This document shows positions 10,010-21,600 of a DNA stretch of 64,000 nucleotides, piece after piece. Numbering within the stretch: position 1 is the stretch's first letter; each line of letters starts with the position of its first letter. This DNA is from Purshia tridentata (taxonomy: Eukaryota > Streptophyta > Magnoliopsida > Rosales > Rosaceae). A program made the translations under genes and the position numbers. The notes beneath the pieces were generated by a model. That model ran no database searches. It had not been told where the DNA came from and saw nothing but the letters and a program-made list of their open reading frames with translations. The stretch spans positions 18,901-82,900 of the forward strand of contig QANT01003765.1 of NCBI GenBank assembly GCA_003254885.1, read 5' to 3'.

Positions 10010-10891
10010 GGCCTCGTTTGGAGGACGGGATAGTACTGCACGGGACTGGATTGTATCCAAGGGACAGGCCAGGACAGGTCAGGACAGGACTATGAAAATC
10101 TGTCTCATGTTTGGTGCAACCCAAGACAGGACTAGACTATAAATAAAATTATATTTTTTTATTATACATTATTACAATTAAAAAAATTACCAAATTAATT
10201 TTATGTTAAATTAAAATTTTTTTCCTAATTTTTCACTTTTCTTTAAATAAAAAAAACATTTATTAATTTTACACCAAATACAAACTTCTATTTAAAAAAA
10301 ATTTAAACTCCAAGAAAGCCTAAAAAAGAGAGACCCACTTCAGAAAAATCAATCCCTGCCCAAATCATCAAATTTCGGCTTCTCCTCAATGTGTTCTTGA
10401 TGAATAATCTCATAAAATTCTACATGTAATAAAATCCAAAAGTATAATTGCACCATGAAACTAGCAACACCATGCCACCATATTAAATTGAATTAAAGGT
10501 GGGGGGCAAAAAATTGGCTGAACCTTGCGTCCTGAAAAAAAAAAAGAAAGAAGCAAAAGCTTCAATTTTTTTAAATTTCTAATCCAGAATTAAAAGAAAG
10601 TGAAAATAAAATAACCCAAAAAAGGAAAATTTGGGACATGAGCAATAAATTTAAATACCAAGATGAAAAAAGATGGAGGCGTGAAGGAGATAGAGGCGTA
10701 AAGAAGGTGGAGGTGTCTGTCCCTTCGTGTACCAAGGTTTACCTTGGGACAGAATTATTGATCTATTTGGGATAGTTGTCCCATGGAGTCCCAGTCCCAA
10801 ATATCCTTATAAATCCACCAAACGTGGTACACGGGACAGTTGTCCCATTTAATCCATTAGTACCGTGCAGTACCGCCGTCCAAACGAGGCC
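10010..10891. mobile_element. Non-autonomous TIR DNA transposon, about 880 bp
   Basis: The left end GGCCTCGTTTGGAGGACGGG (from 10010) and the right end CGCCGTCCAAACGAGGCC (to 10891) are inverted repeats of about 29-34 bp that also share a TACTGCACGG block. The subterminal regions are rich in GGGACA/TGTCCC repeats on both sides. The interior is AT-rich without a transposase ORF. The bases flanking the ends (TGA and AAA) are not an obvious duplication, so the superfamily is open; PIF/Harbinger-like or hAT-like are both possible. The element ends only about 80 bp from the stop codon of the PPO-like gene. Confidence 0.75.
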
Positions 10892-10972
10892 AAAATGTAC
10901 TATATATTTACTCGCACAATCACCTATGAGCTGTTGAAAGAATCAGCACTGAACAACTTAATTAATTCTAGA

Positions 10973-11665
10973 TTAGGCACTGAAATAATCGATCTTGATC
11001 CCACTAATGGTAACAGTACGTTGTACAAACCTAGGCACCAAAGTGACCTTAATACTGCTATCATCGTCTGCTCCCAATTCCTCCAACAAGTTCGTTATCC
11101 CAAGATTCAGGTTGGTTTTTACCTTCTTATTGTACTGTGGCAAATACACTAAGCTCCCCGCAAACTCAGCCTTGTCTGGCCGACTCAGCGAGTCCTCATC
11201 ATCATTTACATGCACATCAAACTTCAAAGGCTTATCGGCCACAAACTCAATTCCTTCAATAACCAACACCTCTTCTTCAGCTTCCTTCTCCTTCTTGCTC
11301 CTCGACCTCTTTGGTCTCGGCACAATAACACTAGTCACCGACCCCAAAGTTATTGGGAACTCACTGCTCTCCACCACTACTGCCTTCTTTGACATCTCGG
11401 CCGCATTTGCTGCCCCAAAAGGTCCAGAAGTGCTCGCCAGAACGAGCCCTCCTAGACCAAGGATCACATTTCTCCTATCCAATTTTACAATACAAGTTTT
11501 CTGGTCGTAATCATGATCATGATTACTATTGATTGTTGCTTTACATGATCCTCTAGTGCGATTTCTGGCTAAAGAAATCTGGGTTTTGTTTGGAAATTTA
11601 AAGATGTCAAAGATTGAAGGGGTGGAGTAAGCGGAAATTGTTGAGGTGGTGGATGGAAATGCCAT
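10973..11665 (-). CDS. Polyphenol oxidase-like protein lacking the catalytic domain (targeting peptide + KFDV domain)
   Basis: A single ORF of 230 residues starts at an ATG in a strong context (AGCCATGGCA). Residues 1-60 are Ser/Thr/basic-rich, as in a chloroplast transit peptide. Residues 63-90 look like the thylakoid Tat signal of plant PPO: twin Arg at 64-65, a hydrophobic GLGGLVLAS stretch, and an ANA|AE cleavage site. From about residue 101 to 230 it matches the PPO C-terminal domain: VPRPKRSRSKKEKE linker, LVIEGIEF, the name-giving KFDV at 148-151, DKAEFAGS, LGITNLLEELGADDD, VTLVPR, and a final strand SGIKID. The tyrosinase domain with its CuA and CuB histidines, and the DWL domain, are absent. 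The frame is open throughout. A full PPO is about 590 residues. It cannot be an oxidase; it may be a neutral relic or a lumenal protein acting on PPO. TATA-like TATATAG on the minus strand lies near 11757-11750. Confidence 0.85.
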   Translation of the reverse strand: MAFPSTTSTISAYSTPSIFDIFKFPNKTQISLARNRTRGSCKATINSNHDHDYDQKTCIVKLDRRNVILGLGGLVLASTSGPFGAANAAEMSKKAVVVESSEFPITLGSVTSVIVPRPKRSRSKKEKEAEEEVLVIEGIEFVADKPLKFDVHVNDDEDSLSRPDKAEFAGSLVYLPQYNKKVKTNLNLGITNLLEELGADDDSSIKVTLVPRFVQRTVTISGIKIDYFSA

Positions 11666-14452
11666 GGCTTTGTTTTTGGCATATGAGTGATGAACAACTT
11701 TATGGTGCTGTATAATTTGTAATGGCCAATCACAACCACAAACTCTGATCTATATAGGCATTTAATTCTTATTGATAAGGACGAAAATGTTTGTTATTGG
11801 GGCCCTATACCTCTCAAATCACGCCCACCCCACATGACTTTTACGCCACGTCCCAAGTTGCTAATATCCTCACTCTTCAGCGTCGTTGGTGGGCTGCCAT
11901 GACTTTACAATGCTGAGTTGCAAACTCGTGCAAACGCTTTGGGATTGATTATGTAGCATTGGGCTTCAGGTGGCCCAATTTTCCAGATGTACAGAATTAT
12001 GACCCGGCCCAACAAAAAAAGGGCGGGACCACAGAAAGCTAGCAGGCGGTCAGCATGAAAGTTTTTTAATTTATAAAAACTTGTGTTGGTTTAGGTCAAT
12101 TGGCAATTCAATACAAGCCTATTGACCTATTTTTATTTTGCATTATTGTCTATATACTATTTTTAATATTTTTGTATATTCTTTACAAATTAAAATTTAC
12201 GAATTAATTTATTTTAAAAATTACACCATAAATTATCTCAATAAAATCTTTAAAATAAGTCCAATATTTGTTCATTTTTAATAATTTAAATTAATATTCA
12301 AATTATAGCTCATCTAAAAACATGCGTTGGTTAATCGCATTTCAACGCCCAGTTTTTGGGGCCTACCGTCTCTTAATTTCAATGAGGTTAATTGAAATAC
12401 ACCGATCAATTTTTTGAGAATGTGCTTACTTTAGTAAAATATTTATTTCTTGCATAAAGAGAATCTCAAAAATGCTAGTATATCTTGTGTTAGTTTGCAT
12501 TGTAGTACGAGTAGTACTGCATATATATATATATTTTGTACATTAATTTGTACTACGTCTAGGTGTGTACTAAATGTACTGCAACCAGGTAATTTCGGCA
12601 TTTTACAGAAATTATATATTTGTGTGAATATAATTAACGCAGTGCAACAAAAATCAGCTTGCAAGTTGCAAGCACTACCCAGTAGTCAGTATCCACTGCT
12701 TCTAATTATCAAGTAAGTTTTCTAGTCTGTGTGATTTCTCTATTTAATTTCATATATATGTTGCTTTGACTATGACTATTTATATACTATTCTACAGGCT
12801 CAAGGCACTAATTAATTTGTTATCAGGGATTGGAGACCATATATTCTGCCTCAAATTTCCAATCCATGCTTACAGAGTGAGTCCATTCAATTCGCTTCTG
12901 TATATATCTACATGAAGCTATTGCATGCACAATTTGCATGCAATCAGAAGTGGGATGATCAGTTATTACACATTGGTCCCGAGTCCTCAAACAAGTCACT
13001 TATCATTTTATGCATGTTACTACTTTAATCTTGTTTCTTTTGTTATTTACAAGCAGGCTATACACAAACAAAACTGGGGTGGCTATTTCTTATATCTTGG
13101 CACCAAAGTCACCACTAGACTGTTACCGTATCAACTCGTCCTCCAACAAGTCCGTTATCCCTATATGCAAGTTATATATTTGTCATAAAATAGACAAGAA
13201 ATAAGATGAAAAAAGCCTCCATATAGAGATAACGGACCTGATGGAGGAAAAGTTGAAGACGATAACAGTCTAGTAGTGACTTTGGTGCCAAGATATGGAA
13301 AATGGTCACCCCAATTTTGTATATAACCTGCATATAAACAAAAGAAAAAAAAGATTAAAAGTAAATGATCTGCATACGATATATAAGCTCAACCATGATC
13401 CGATGATGGACAGAATGAGCACCTGCGTTTTGGAGTCTGATGCACATAGCAAATGACCTCAATGCTTGCAGAGGAAGAGGAGTCGACATGTATGGGCTTT
13501 GTATTGTTTTGTCTTGTTTTTATGGGCCTGTGTTTTGTGTGATGTAAATATAGTGTATTTTGGACTTGTAAAGTTAGATTATGGATTTGAGGTTTGAACT
13601 TGTTGTTGGCATATGTCCAACCGATAGTAGCAAATTGGGCCAACCAATCTTTGTAATCTGTTTTTTTGTTATATATGCTAAAAAAAATAATTTTTGCCCT
13701 CTCTTCAATGATATCTTTTATTAGCTATTAGCCTATTGCCATTGACCAACAGAGAGTGCTACACGTAACAACACTCGGAAGTACAAAGTTTTGGTTACCA
13801 ATACCATAAAAGGTCAAATTTAAGTCCTCTCTTCTAAATAAAAAAGAAAAGAATTACCGAAAAAGAAAAATAAAACAATACTAAACTGTGAAAAGCAAAC
13901 CCACTTGGTGTGTCCTTTGGCCCTTTGCAAGAGAATCTCGGTTTGCCTTATTTGCGGAGGCGGCCGGGTCGGTATGTTTTATAGGGTAATGACCGATACC
14001 ACTTGACATGGCATGTGAGGCGAAGCTGCCACATCAATTAATTATTTTTATTTTTTTAATTATCAATAAAAAAATCAAAACTACTTCTTCACTCCACCCT
14101 TTTTCTCTTCCTCCATGTCAAAACTATTTTATATTTTAATTTTTAATCTTCACCACCAAGGCACCAACTACCAAGGCACTAAGTAAAAACGTGGTAATCT
14201 TTTTGTTTTTGTTTTTCTTCTAAAAAATAGTGAAGAAGTGGGCGTCTTCCGAACACTAGCGCGTGCGTTTTGCGTGTGGGGTGGGGTCCTTAATAATAAT
14301 TAAAATTTAAATTGAGCAACAACGTTATATTATATATGACAGTAACGTCCCTCTTATCTTCTTGGTGTCCTCGGAACATTGCTCTTTATCTCCTTTATGT
14401 CCCCAGGGGTTTAGACTTTGAAAAAGAGAGGTTTTGTGGGCTTTCGAAAGGC
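11666..14452. other. Intergenic region with PPO-derived inverted repeat
   Basis: This stretch holds the promoter of the PPO-like gene, AT-rich sequence, and the inverted repeat at 13009-13380. The small ORFs here (such as 13389-13643 on the minus strand) show no recognisable domain. Confidence 0.5.
13009..13380. repeat. Inverted repeat made of PPO KFDV-domain fragments (pseudogene pieces)
   Basis: The left arm (about 13009-13170) and the right arm (about 13216-13380) are imperfect reverse complements of about 165 bp, with a spacer of about 45 bp. Read on the plus strand, 13254-13320 of the right arm gives EDDNSLVVTLVPRYGKWSPQ before a stop, which matches the LGADDD..VTLVPR region of the PPO C-terminal domain. 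The preceding ITDLMEE is in another frame, so the copy is broken. The left arm carries the same segment on the minus strand (about 13165-13095). A third, weaker copy may lie at 12976-13015. The real PPO-like gene carries the corresponding bases at about 11030-11110. Confidence 0.75.
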
Positions 14453-16369
14453 ATGGCTTCAACACTGTTACTGGTTGTCGTTTTTGTGTTTGACCTGATC
14501 GCTTTTGCGCTTGCTGTAGCTGCTGAGCAGAGAAGGTCCACTGTAAGCTTCTTTCTAATCTTGCAATTGTTTCGTAAGTCATATGGTTATTAATTTAGAA
14601 CTGTTCATGTGTTTTTTTCCTTCTCTTTTCTCCCTTTTTTTTCTTTTTTTTTTCTTTTTTTTGGTTTCTCGTTTGTAGAATTAGGGGTTTATTGGTTGGT
14701 TCATTGGAGGGTGTTCTTGGTTCATTCTTGTATGTAAGGTTTTATTGGAGCTTGATGCATGTTAGTTTGTGGAGGGGGTTTGTGAGTTTTTAAAGTTTTA
14801 AGAAAAAGATACTATTTTGATGAATTTTTGTTGCAGTAAATTAGCAATACTTTATTTTCGCCTTTAGACATTGTGATTAATATATAGTTGTTTCAGTGCT
14901 ATCTTCAGTGTCTGTCCATATATATGAACAAATCAGTGGGAAGCATTAAACCCAGATTTTAAACCAAAATTTAGGATTAAATTTGTCATATAATATTGAT
15001 TAGAAAAAGTTAGAGAAATCACTGGAAATGATCTAGGACTTTAGAATGAAGCCTCCAGATCAATTAGTATGTAAATTTTATTAAATTAGCTGGTGAGGAA
15101 ATGGTTTTCTTTTGAAAGTAAAGCCAATGACTTGCCAGGACTAGTTACTTAGTGGCTTTGATAAGAGGGCGTGTCTGAATGAATATGGCTAATTTTTAAA
15201 CTAGAAAAGTCCAATATAACCATTGGCTATGGAGGGAAACATTTGCTATCTTATCTAGATGATTGAATGCTATCCGTCTGGTATTTAATTAATTCAAGAT
15301 GCTTTTGGAACGGTGGAAGTCCCATAAAGTGGCGGTGGAATACCTATGCCAATGAATTATGCCATGATATTGCCATAGATTGTTTAATCTCTATTTCCCA
15401 TATTTCTCCACCAATTAATTTCCCTTTTAACTTCCTTGTTTCTGCATTCATATTTTTTCTTTCAAAGATGATTTGGTTAGAATGTGAATTTTGCATGTGG
15501 AGCCTACTCATTTCCAGGATTCGTAATCAGCATAACATGCATAGCTATAGGGTATACTTAAACTTTGACTCTGATCTTGAGTTGAGGTTCATGTGAAATT
15601 CTTGAAATTAAATATCTCAAAAGCCAAAGGAGAGAAATCTCATAAAATGTGTGTAACCCTCAGCGTTCTACAAGAATTGCAGGGACCAGTTTGAGTAATT
15701 TCAGTGGAACTGCAGCACATATTAGTTTTGCAATGCGAGGTCCTAATTCATGTTTTATTTCACACTGGCAGGCCAAGATTAAAACTCAAGCAAATTCCAG
15801 CTATTGTGTGTATGATTCTGACATTGCAACTGGCTTTGGTGTGGGGTCATTTCTGTTCCTGTTGGCAAGTCAAGTTCTTATAATGGTGGCAAGTCGATGC
15901 TTGTGCTTTGGAAAGGCTTTGAGACCCAGTGCTTCTAGGGCATGGGCAATCAGCCTATTCATTACCACCTGGTATGTGCTTGCATAACGTTTAATGGGAT
16001 AACAAGGTCATGCTCAGAGATTGTAATCTTTAGGCTTTCCAAAGATATATATGCTATTCTTATATTCCAATCCCAGACTTGAAATTGCCTGATGCATCAC
16101 ATTGAATGTACAGGGTCTTTTTTCTTATTGCTGAGGCTTGCCTGCTCGCGGGTTCAGTGAGAAATGCCTACCACACGAAGTACAGGACTCTGTATCAGAA
16201 CGAAAAACTTACATGTGAGATGTTGAGGAAAGGAATCTTTGGGGCTGGCGCTGCCTTTGTCGTCTTCACAGGAATATTCTCCGAGCTTTATTATGTTAGT
16301 AATTCCAGGGCTAACGATTCCCCATTACCCTATAGCAGAGACACCGGCGTGACGATGCAGAACCTTTAG
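14453..16369 (+). CDS. DUF1218 four-pass membrane protein
   Basis: Three exons: 14453..14542, 15772..15971 and 16114..16369, joined at GT..AG borders in phases 0 and 2, give 181 residues. The protein opens MASTLLLVVVFVFDLIAFAL (first membrane segment or signal anchor), followed by AVAAEQRRST. It has three more hydrophobic segments around residues 45-65, 80-105 and 135-155. Conserved features of the plant DUF1218 family are present: CVYDSDIATG, the Cys-rich loop SRCLC, and ISLFITTWVFFLIAEACLLAGSVRNAYHT. Known members (MWL-1/-2, VCC) affect lignin in walls and vein patterning, and localise to the ER or plasma membrane. The specific function of this member is not known. It may correspond to Arabidopsis At1g61065, which would fit the VIP5/WAPL/GT32 neighbourhood (from memory). 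Confidence 0.9.
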
Positions 16370-17831
16370 GACCAACTTGAGGGAGGTTTGAATGTGACAT
16401 GATATTGTCACATGTAGTTGATGGAGTAGCATGTTCATCTTATGATTATGGACTGGGGTAACAGGACTTGTGAATGAGTTGTTCATGATTTATGTATGAT
16501 ATGGAGTTCAATAGGGTGAGGATTTTACTCTAGTTTTGTGTTCTCTATGTCTCTTAAAATGTCATAACATGAAGTTCATTGTCCAATTCTTGGTGCTTGT
16601 TTCTTCCTTCCCTAAGATGCGTATAAGAAAGTAATCAACTTTTGCAATCCTACGCCTATAAAACGAGTTGCACAGACATATTGACAGTTGTCCGAAAGTA
16701 CAAAGTAGTACAAAACATGTATTGAAGCATTGTATTATGGAAGCAGTGAGAAGGGTTAAGTTTAGGATCACATTGTTGGCGTTTCCAGTACTGTGCAGTT
16801 TGCGATAAACGAAGTTCCAAGTACTTTCGGTTTCATCTGCTCCATCACTAAACTCTATTTTTAAACAATGTAGTACATAAGCCTACATGCCTCAGAGATC
16901 ATATTGTGGCCCCAACATGCACATGCTCAATCCTTAATTAGACAAAGACCACTTTTGAACGGAGCTTGATTTTAGTTCTCAAGCCAAGAACCATCAAATG
17001 CACAGCTCAACCAAAAAAGAATAGTCACAATATACAATATGGACAGACATTTTCTAGCACTTGCACTATAAGAACATAAAAAATAATGTTTTGAAATTTA
17101 CTTTACAGCCAAAATTGTGTGGGGGAGTAGATGCAAAGCATGATTCGGAAGCAGTGGCCATAAAATATGGGCAAACAAAATCCCTGTAATCTTATTCAGA
17201 TGTCCAAATATGCATACATCATGTATATCCACAAGAATCTTCCATCACATTCTGTCAGTCAGCCCTGCTGTCTATCAGACCCCATTTTCTAGCTATCATC
17301 ATCGTCCCTATCACAAACCACCTCCCAAAAATTCTATCAAATTAATTTCGTAATTAAAACAATAACCCCATTTCTATAACAATTATTGCTCAGCATTGAT
17401 CGTTCCAACGCTCAATTAAAATGATTTTTCGAAGAGGGTTCTGAACATCTGTTTTGGAAAATTTGCGTACATGGTATACTCTATATTCCATCAAATAGAG
17501 AACTGCAGGAGTTACAAATGGACATTTTAATTCTTAAGTAGCCTCAGAAGCTGAAACCAGCAAAAAAGACAGCTTCAAAAACAGTCTACATCTCTCTGTG
17601 CAAATTACAAGATTGAGAGAGAAATTAATTAAAACTACCGGAAATTTATCACCTCAAGACACCACAGGAAAATATAAACTGTGACAACAAACTGATCGAG
17701 ACAATGACATGATTAAGAGAAAGAGTGTTCAATTTCCTTGGTCATACTCATACATACACACCCAATTAAAATAGAGAAACCTATTGACAGCTCTAATTAA
17801 ATAATTAATATGGTTAATTTACTCGACCCTT
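16370..17831. other. Intergenic region between convergent DUF1218 and Dof genes
   Basis: This contains the 3' UTRs of both genes. No other gene or clear repeat is seen. Confidence 0.5.
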
Positions 17832-18692
17832 TCATGGTTTGACATGATCAGAATCATCCCAAGGGACATTGAGATCAGTAGAAACAAGGGTTTCAATGTC
17901 CTCCCAATTCCAGTCGTTTGACATAATTTCCATGGCACTGCTTGTTGATATTGTAGTGGGCACTTTCCAATTGGGCTGATCAGTGGTTGGGGTAATGGTT
18001 GGCTCTGCCATGGCTTTGAATTCTTCGGCATAAGGGTTATAAACATTTGAGGATTGAAAAGATGTTGAAATTGAAGACAGGCTTGTGTCAAATGAAGTGG
18101 AAGTAGTTGAACTCGAGAAGGGAAACCTTAGGTTCATACTCTGAAGAAAAGGCAGAGTAGTCAAACCTGATGATGATGATGAAAAGATGATATCGTTGTT
18201 ATTGCCCAATTGGGTTGAGTTGATGGTGTTCAAATTCTGCTGTGGCAGCGAAGATGGTGGACGAATCAGGGCCTTGTAGAGAGCTTCAGACATGTTATCA
18301 TGATCTATTTGATCAATTGCCATGGTGGAGGTGGTGGTGGCTGTGGCTGCAGAGTCATGACTTGTACTTGTGTTTGATTTTCTGAGGCGGCGCTTGTTTT
18401 TGCGGCCGCCGCCAACGGGGACGTTCCGGAGAGTCCCTCCTTTGGTCCAATGCCTCTTGCAAGCTCTGCAGAAGTGCCTTGGCTGCGATTTGTTGTAGTT
18501 GTTGTAGTAGCAAAACTTGGTGTTTGTAGACTCACACCTTGGACAAGCCTCTGGTTGATGCTGTTGTTGATTTTGTTGCTGTTGTTGACGCCTCACTGTA
18601 GGCGGTTTCGGAAGCTGAAAGGTCTGAGCTTGACACAAGGCCTCACTCCAATCCAGCCCATCACCATTAACCTGCTTAGTACTCAACCCCAT
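17832..18692 (-). CDS. Dof zinc-finger transcription factor
   Basis: The ORF read from the first ATG (18692) gives 286 residues beginning [19 protein letters not shown]. The Dof domain lies at about residues 49-101, with the C-X2-C-X21-C-X2-C zinc ligands in [22 protein letters not shown]. It is followed by [20 protein letters not shown]; His replaces the more usual Tyr of RRYWTKGG, and a basic KNKRR tail follows. Dof proteins bind AAAG sites in the nucleus. A glutamine-rich stretch precedes the finger and Ser/Thr/Asn-rich sequence follows it; the end [22 protein letters not shown] is acidic and aromatic, a likely activation region. A good acceptor (TTGTTTCAG) lies just upstream at about 18720 in an open frame, so a short 5' coding exon may exist as in other Dof genes; it was not found. 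Confidence 0.92.
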   Translation of the reverse strand: MGLSTKQVNGDGLDWSEALCQAQTFQLPKPPTVRRQQQQQNQQQHQPEACPRCESTNTKFCYYNNYNKSQPRHFCRACKRHWTKGGTLRNVPVGGGRKNKRRLRKSNTSTSHDSAATATTTSTMAIDQIDHDNMSEALYKALIRPPSSLPQQNLNTINSTQLGNNNDIIFSSSSSGLTTLPFLQSMNLRFPFSSSTTSTSFDTSLSSISTSFQSSNVYNPYAEEFKAMAEPTITPTTDQPNWKVPTTISTSSAMEIMSNDWNWEDIETLVSTDLNVPWDDSDHVKP

Positions 18693-21600
18693 CTCCTTAA
18701 ACACCCTCAAAATTGACCCTGAAACAATGAACCAATTGATTAATTAAGAAGCCGGCTTTCTTTGTGACCCAGATGAAGGTGAACAAGGTTTATAAATGTT
18801 GGTTATAAGCCAAAGGGTAGCACCGCGTTGATCCAAGGAAATGGGTATTTAATTTATGGTTTCAGGTGCAATGAAATGCCTAGGAAACTGATGAGAAGTG
18901 AGCATGATCAGTCTCCTATAAGTCTTACTTTAAGCTATATATTATATATTAACTATATATATGTAAAAGGAATGATGATTATTATAAGAAGAATAAGATG
19001 ATGATCGAAAATTTGTTAAAAGCTAGCTAGCTGTGTATGGTCCAAGCTAGATGGTTTTGATTGATATATGTGGGGTTTGGTACTTGTGGGTGGTGGCAAG
19101 CCTATAAGAAATTATTCAGCTTAGGTGACAATCAATAGTACCTTATTATATGCTAGCTCATCTTCACTTCAATTCCCACAATTTTATAGAAGGAAAGGGA
19201 TAGTGGGGTAAAGTAAGAAGAGAAGCAACGTGGAGAAGAAGAATAGGAAGAGAAAGAGAGAGAGAATTACTTAACCCCCAAGGTGAAGGTGGGTTGCTGA
19301 CACGTGGCTGCTTACAAACCATTGATAGTGCTGTATACGTTGGCGATGTAAAAAGAACATATTGTATCCTACGTAGATGTGCATGTAATGCTATATATAT
19401 ATAATAATTTTAACAATTCTTCTTCCATAAGTTAAAATTTAGGATAATAATAATTTAGATAATTTAGCTCTGTACTTGTGAACATGTAAAGGAATAAAAG
19501 TAGATTATATATATATACGGTCCAGGGGCTAGGTGGTCTTGTTTGATTTGTAAGTACGTAGTAGCTGAGTAGCTGTTTGTGTTTGTTATAGAGGGGTGGC
19601 GGGTAGACCCAGTTTTTGTAGTGATAAAAATGAACAGTGTGGCATCACGTGGGTAGTAGTAGAGTACTACAACGGAGGTTTTGAATGATCCTATGGGCCT
19701 ATCTACATGTGATTACATGTTACAAGTTGGCGTATATATGTGTTCATGACTTCTATCACATCCATGCACCATGCAAATGTGCAATATTATAGCTACAACC
19801 AAGGGCCGAAGGGGTAGTTTGTTATATGTGGCCCTCAGATTTTAATTTTCCACATAAATTTATTTATTTATTTTCTTAGACACCCAAGAAGGAAACCAAT
19901 CATGTATTATCCCATGCAGATCCTAAACCATGTGATAACAAGGTTTAAAAAGAAGCTAAAATCCCATGTTTCTAATCAACTAGAAGAAGATGAAAGCTAC
20001 TTATTGTTCCCTCAAATACATGCAATCAAGAATACTACCGATGGAGAAGAATTACATGCTTCTTTTGGACAAAATTTTTCTGCTTCTTGAACGGGACATG
20101 TTTTATAAATTATATATATATATATATATTCTCAAAATGAGGTAGCCCTCGTATAATACGAGTTTCATTTCATTATGAAAGAATACTCCATAAAACATGT
20201 CTCATAAAAAAATCTCTTATTTCACACACATCATAGATATCAATATTCTTTCGATCAATTAAGTTTTATTATCAATTTTATAATACGAAATTTTATTAAT
20301 AAAGTGTGTGTAAGTTTTTTATTTATGTCTTCTATATACAAATAATTGACTCTTTAATTATCTAGTCGATGTGTGGCTCTAATCTAGCCACTTTCTCACA
20401 CTCAGAAACACCAATTAGTAGTCATTAGAAACATGTGGGTTTTGTAAGAGCAGTGAATGAATAAATAATTAGTTAATATAATGAAGGGCTGGGACTTGGG
20501 GTAGGCAGTCACACAAATATGACCCACGAGAGCCACATGAAATATATAATTAAGGCACCACACGAAGTGCAAATTAAAAATTTGAAACAATTAATATTCC
20601 CATCTTCGTTAGATGTTGATTGATCAAAGATCAACGACAGAGTGTAAAAGGAATTGAATCGAACTTCTATATATCTTCATAGATCGGTTGGTTGGGCAAA
20701 TTTTCTTGTTTGGTCGCCTTCCACGTATAATATTCAAAAGGATACGACAGAATGTATGTCGTAAACGATTTACACTTAAACAAATCGATATTCAAATTTA
20801 AGCAAAAGAATTCTTATTAAGTTAACCAAAGAAACGAAGTCATCATATATACCACACATTCATACTTAAATATTAATAATATTAACAATCTAATCTCACT
20901 GACCAACACGAGTCTTGGTGGCTCTCTTGCTGGTTTGCAAAGAAATAATTAAGCCCTTAATTGTTTTATTGTTTACTATCATTGTCACTAATTAATTATT
21001 GTCATTAATTATAATTTCCATGTGAGGAGGAACTAGAAATGGTCCAATGATTGTCTACGTGTCGCAATGTCATGGGTGTGGTGGGGCCCCTGGGCTGGAC
21101 CAGGTGTGCAGTTGATGGTCCCAGGTAGGAACATGGATCTGGGTGTTTAGGTTGGTGCATGCAGCACTAATTATATATGGTCGATCACTTTGAATAATTT
21201 GACTTATTAATTACTTTGGAAATCAAATAAGTTGTCTCGATATACAAAGAATAAGTGCTGAATTACAATAATGTGTTAAAAATATTTATGTATTGTCAAC
21301 TGATTTTGGATAGATTATATGTTTTAATTTTAATATAAAGAGATGATATTAATAGAAATCTACGAAATTGAGTCAAGTAACATCAAATGTGGGCGTGTGT
21401 TGAGAATATATTCTAAATCTAAAATGTATGAGTCCATGGATATATATACATGTAAAACCAGCGGTTGTAGTTGCTAGGTTTATTCCTGTTTCCAAATTCA
21501 TTTTATGATAAAACTAAATTAAACTGTACAAATTTGAGGAGGGTAAGTTGTGTGCTTGAGTTTTGTAATGACCAATCCGACCAAACAAAAGCTTTGAAAT

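Larger units (their letters stand above)
9014..10972. other. Transposon-rich intergenic region
   Basis: This holds the 3' UTR of PR-10 gene 5 (AATAAA at 9194-9199), the foldback element at 9372-9532 and the TIR element at 10010-10891. No other gene is seen. Confidence 0.6.

Noticed and set aside
10995-11510. 171-residue ORF on the plus strand
   Set aside because: It is the antisense shadow of the PPO-like gene; no family is recognisable.
13389-13643. 84-residue ORF on the minus strand beside the PPO inverted repeat
   Set aside because: The composition is His/Gln/Asn/Lys-rich with no domain; a transposon fragment is possible but cannot be supported.
19902-20090. 62-residue ORF in the Dof-SF3B2 interval
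   Set aside because: AT-rich, no promoter or homology seen; expected by chance in a region of this length.
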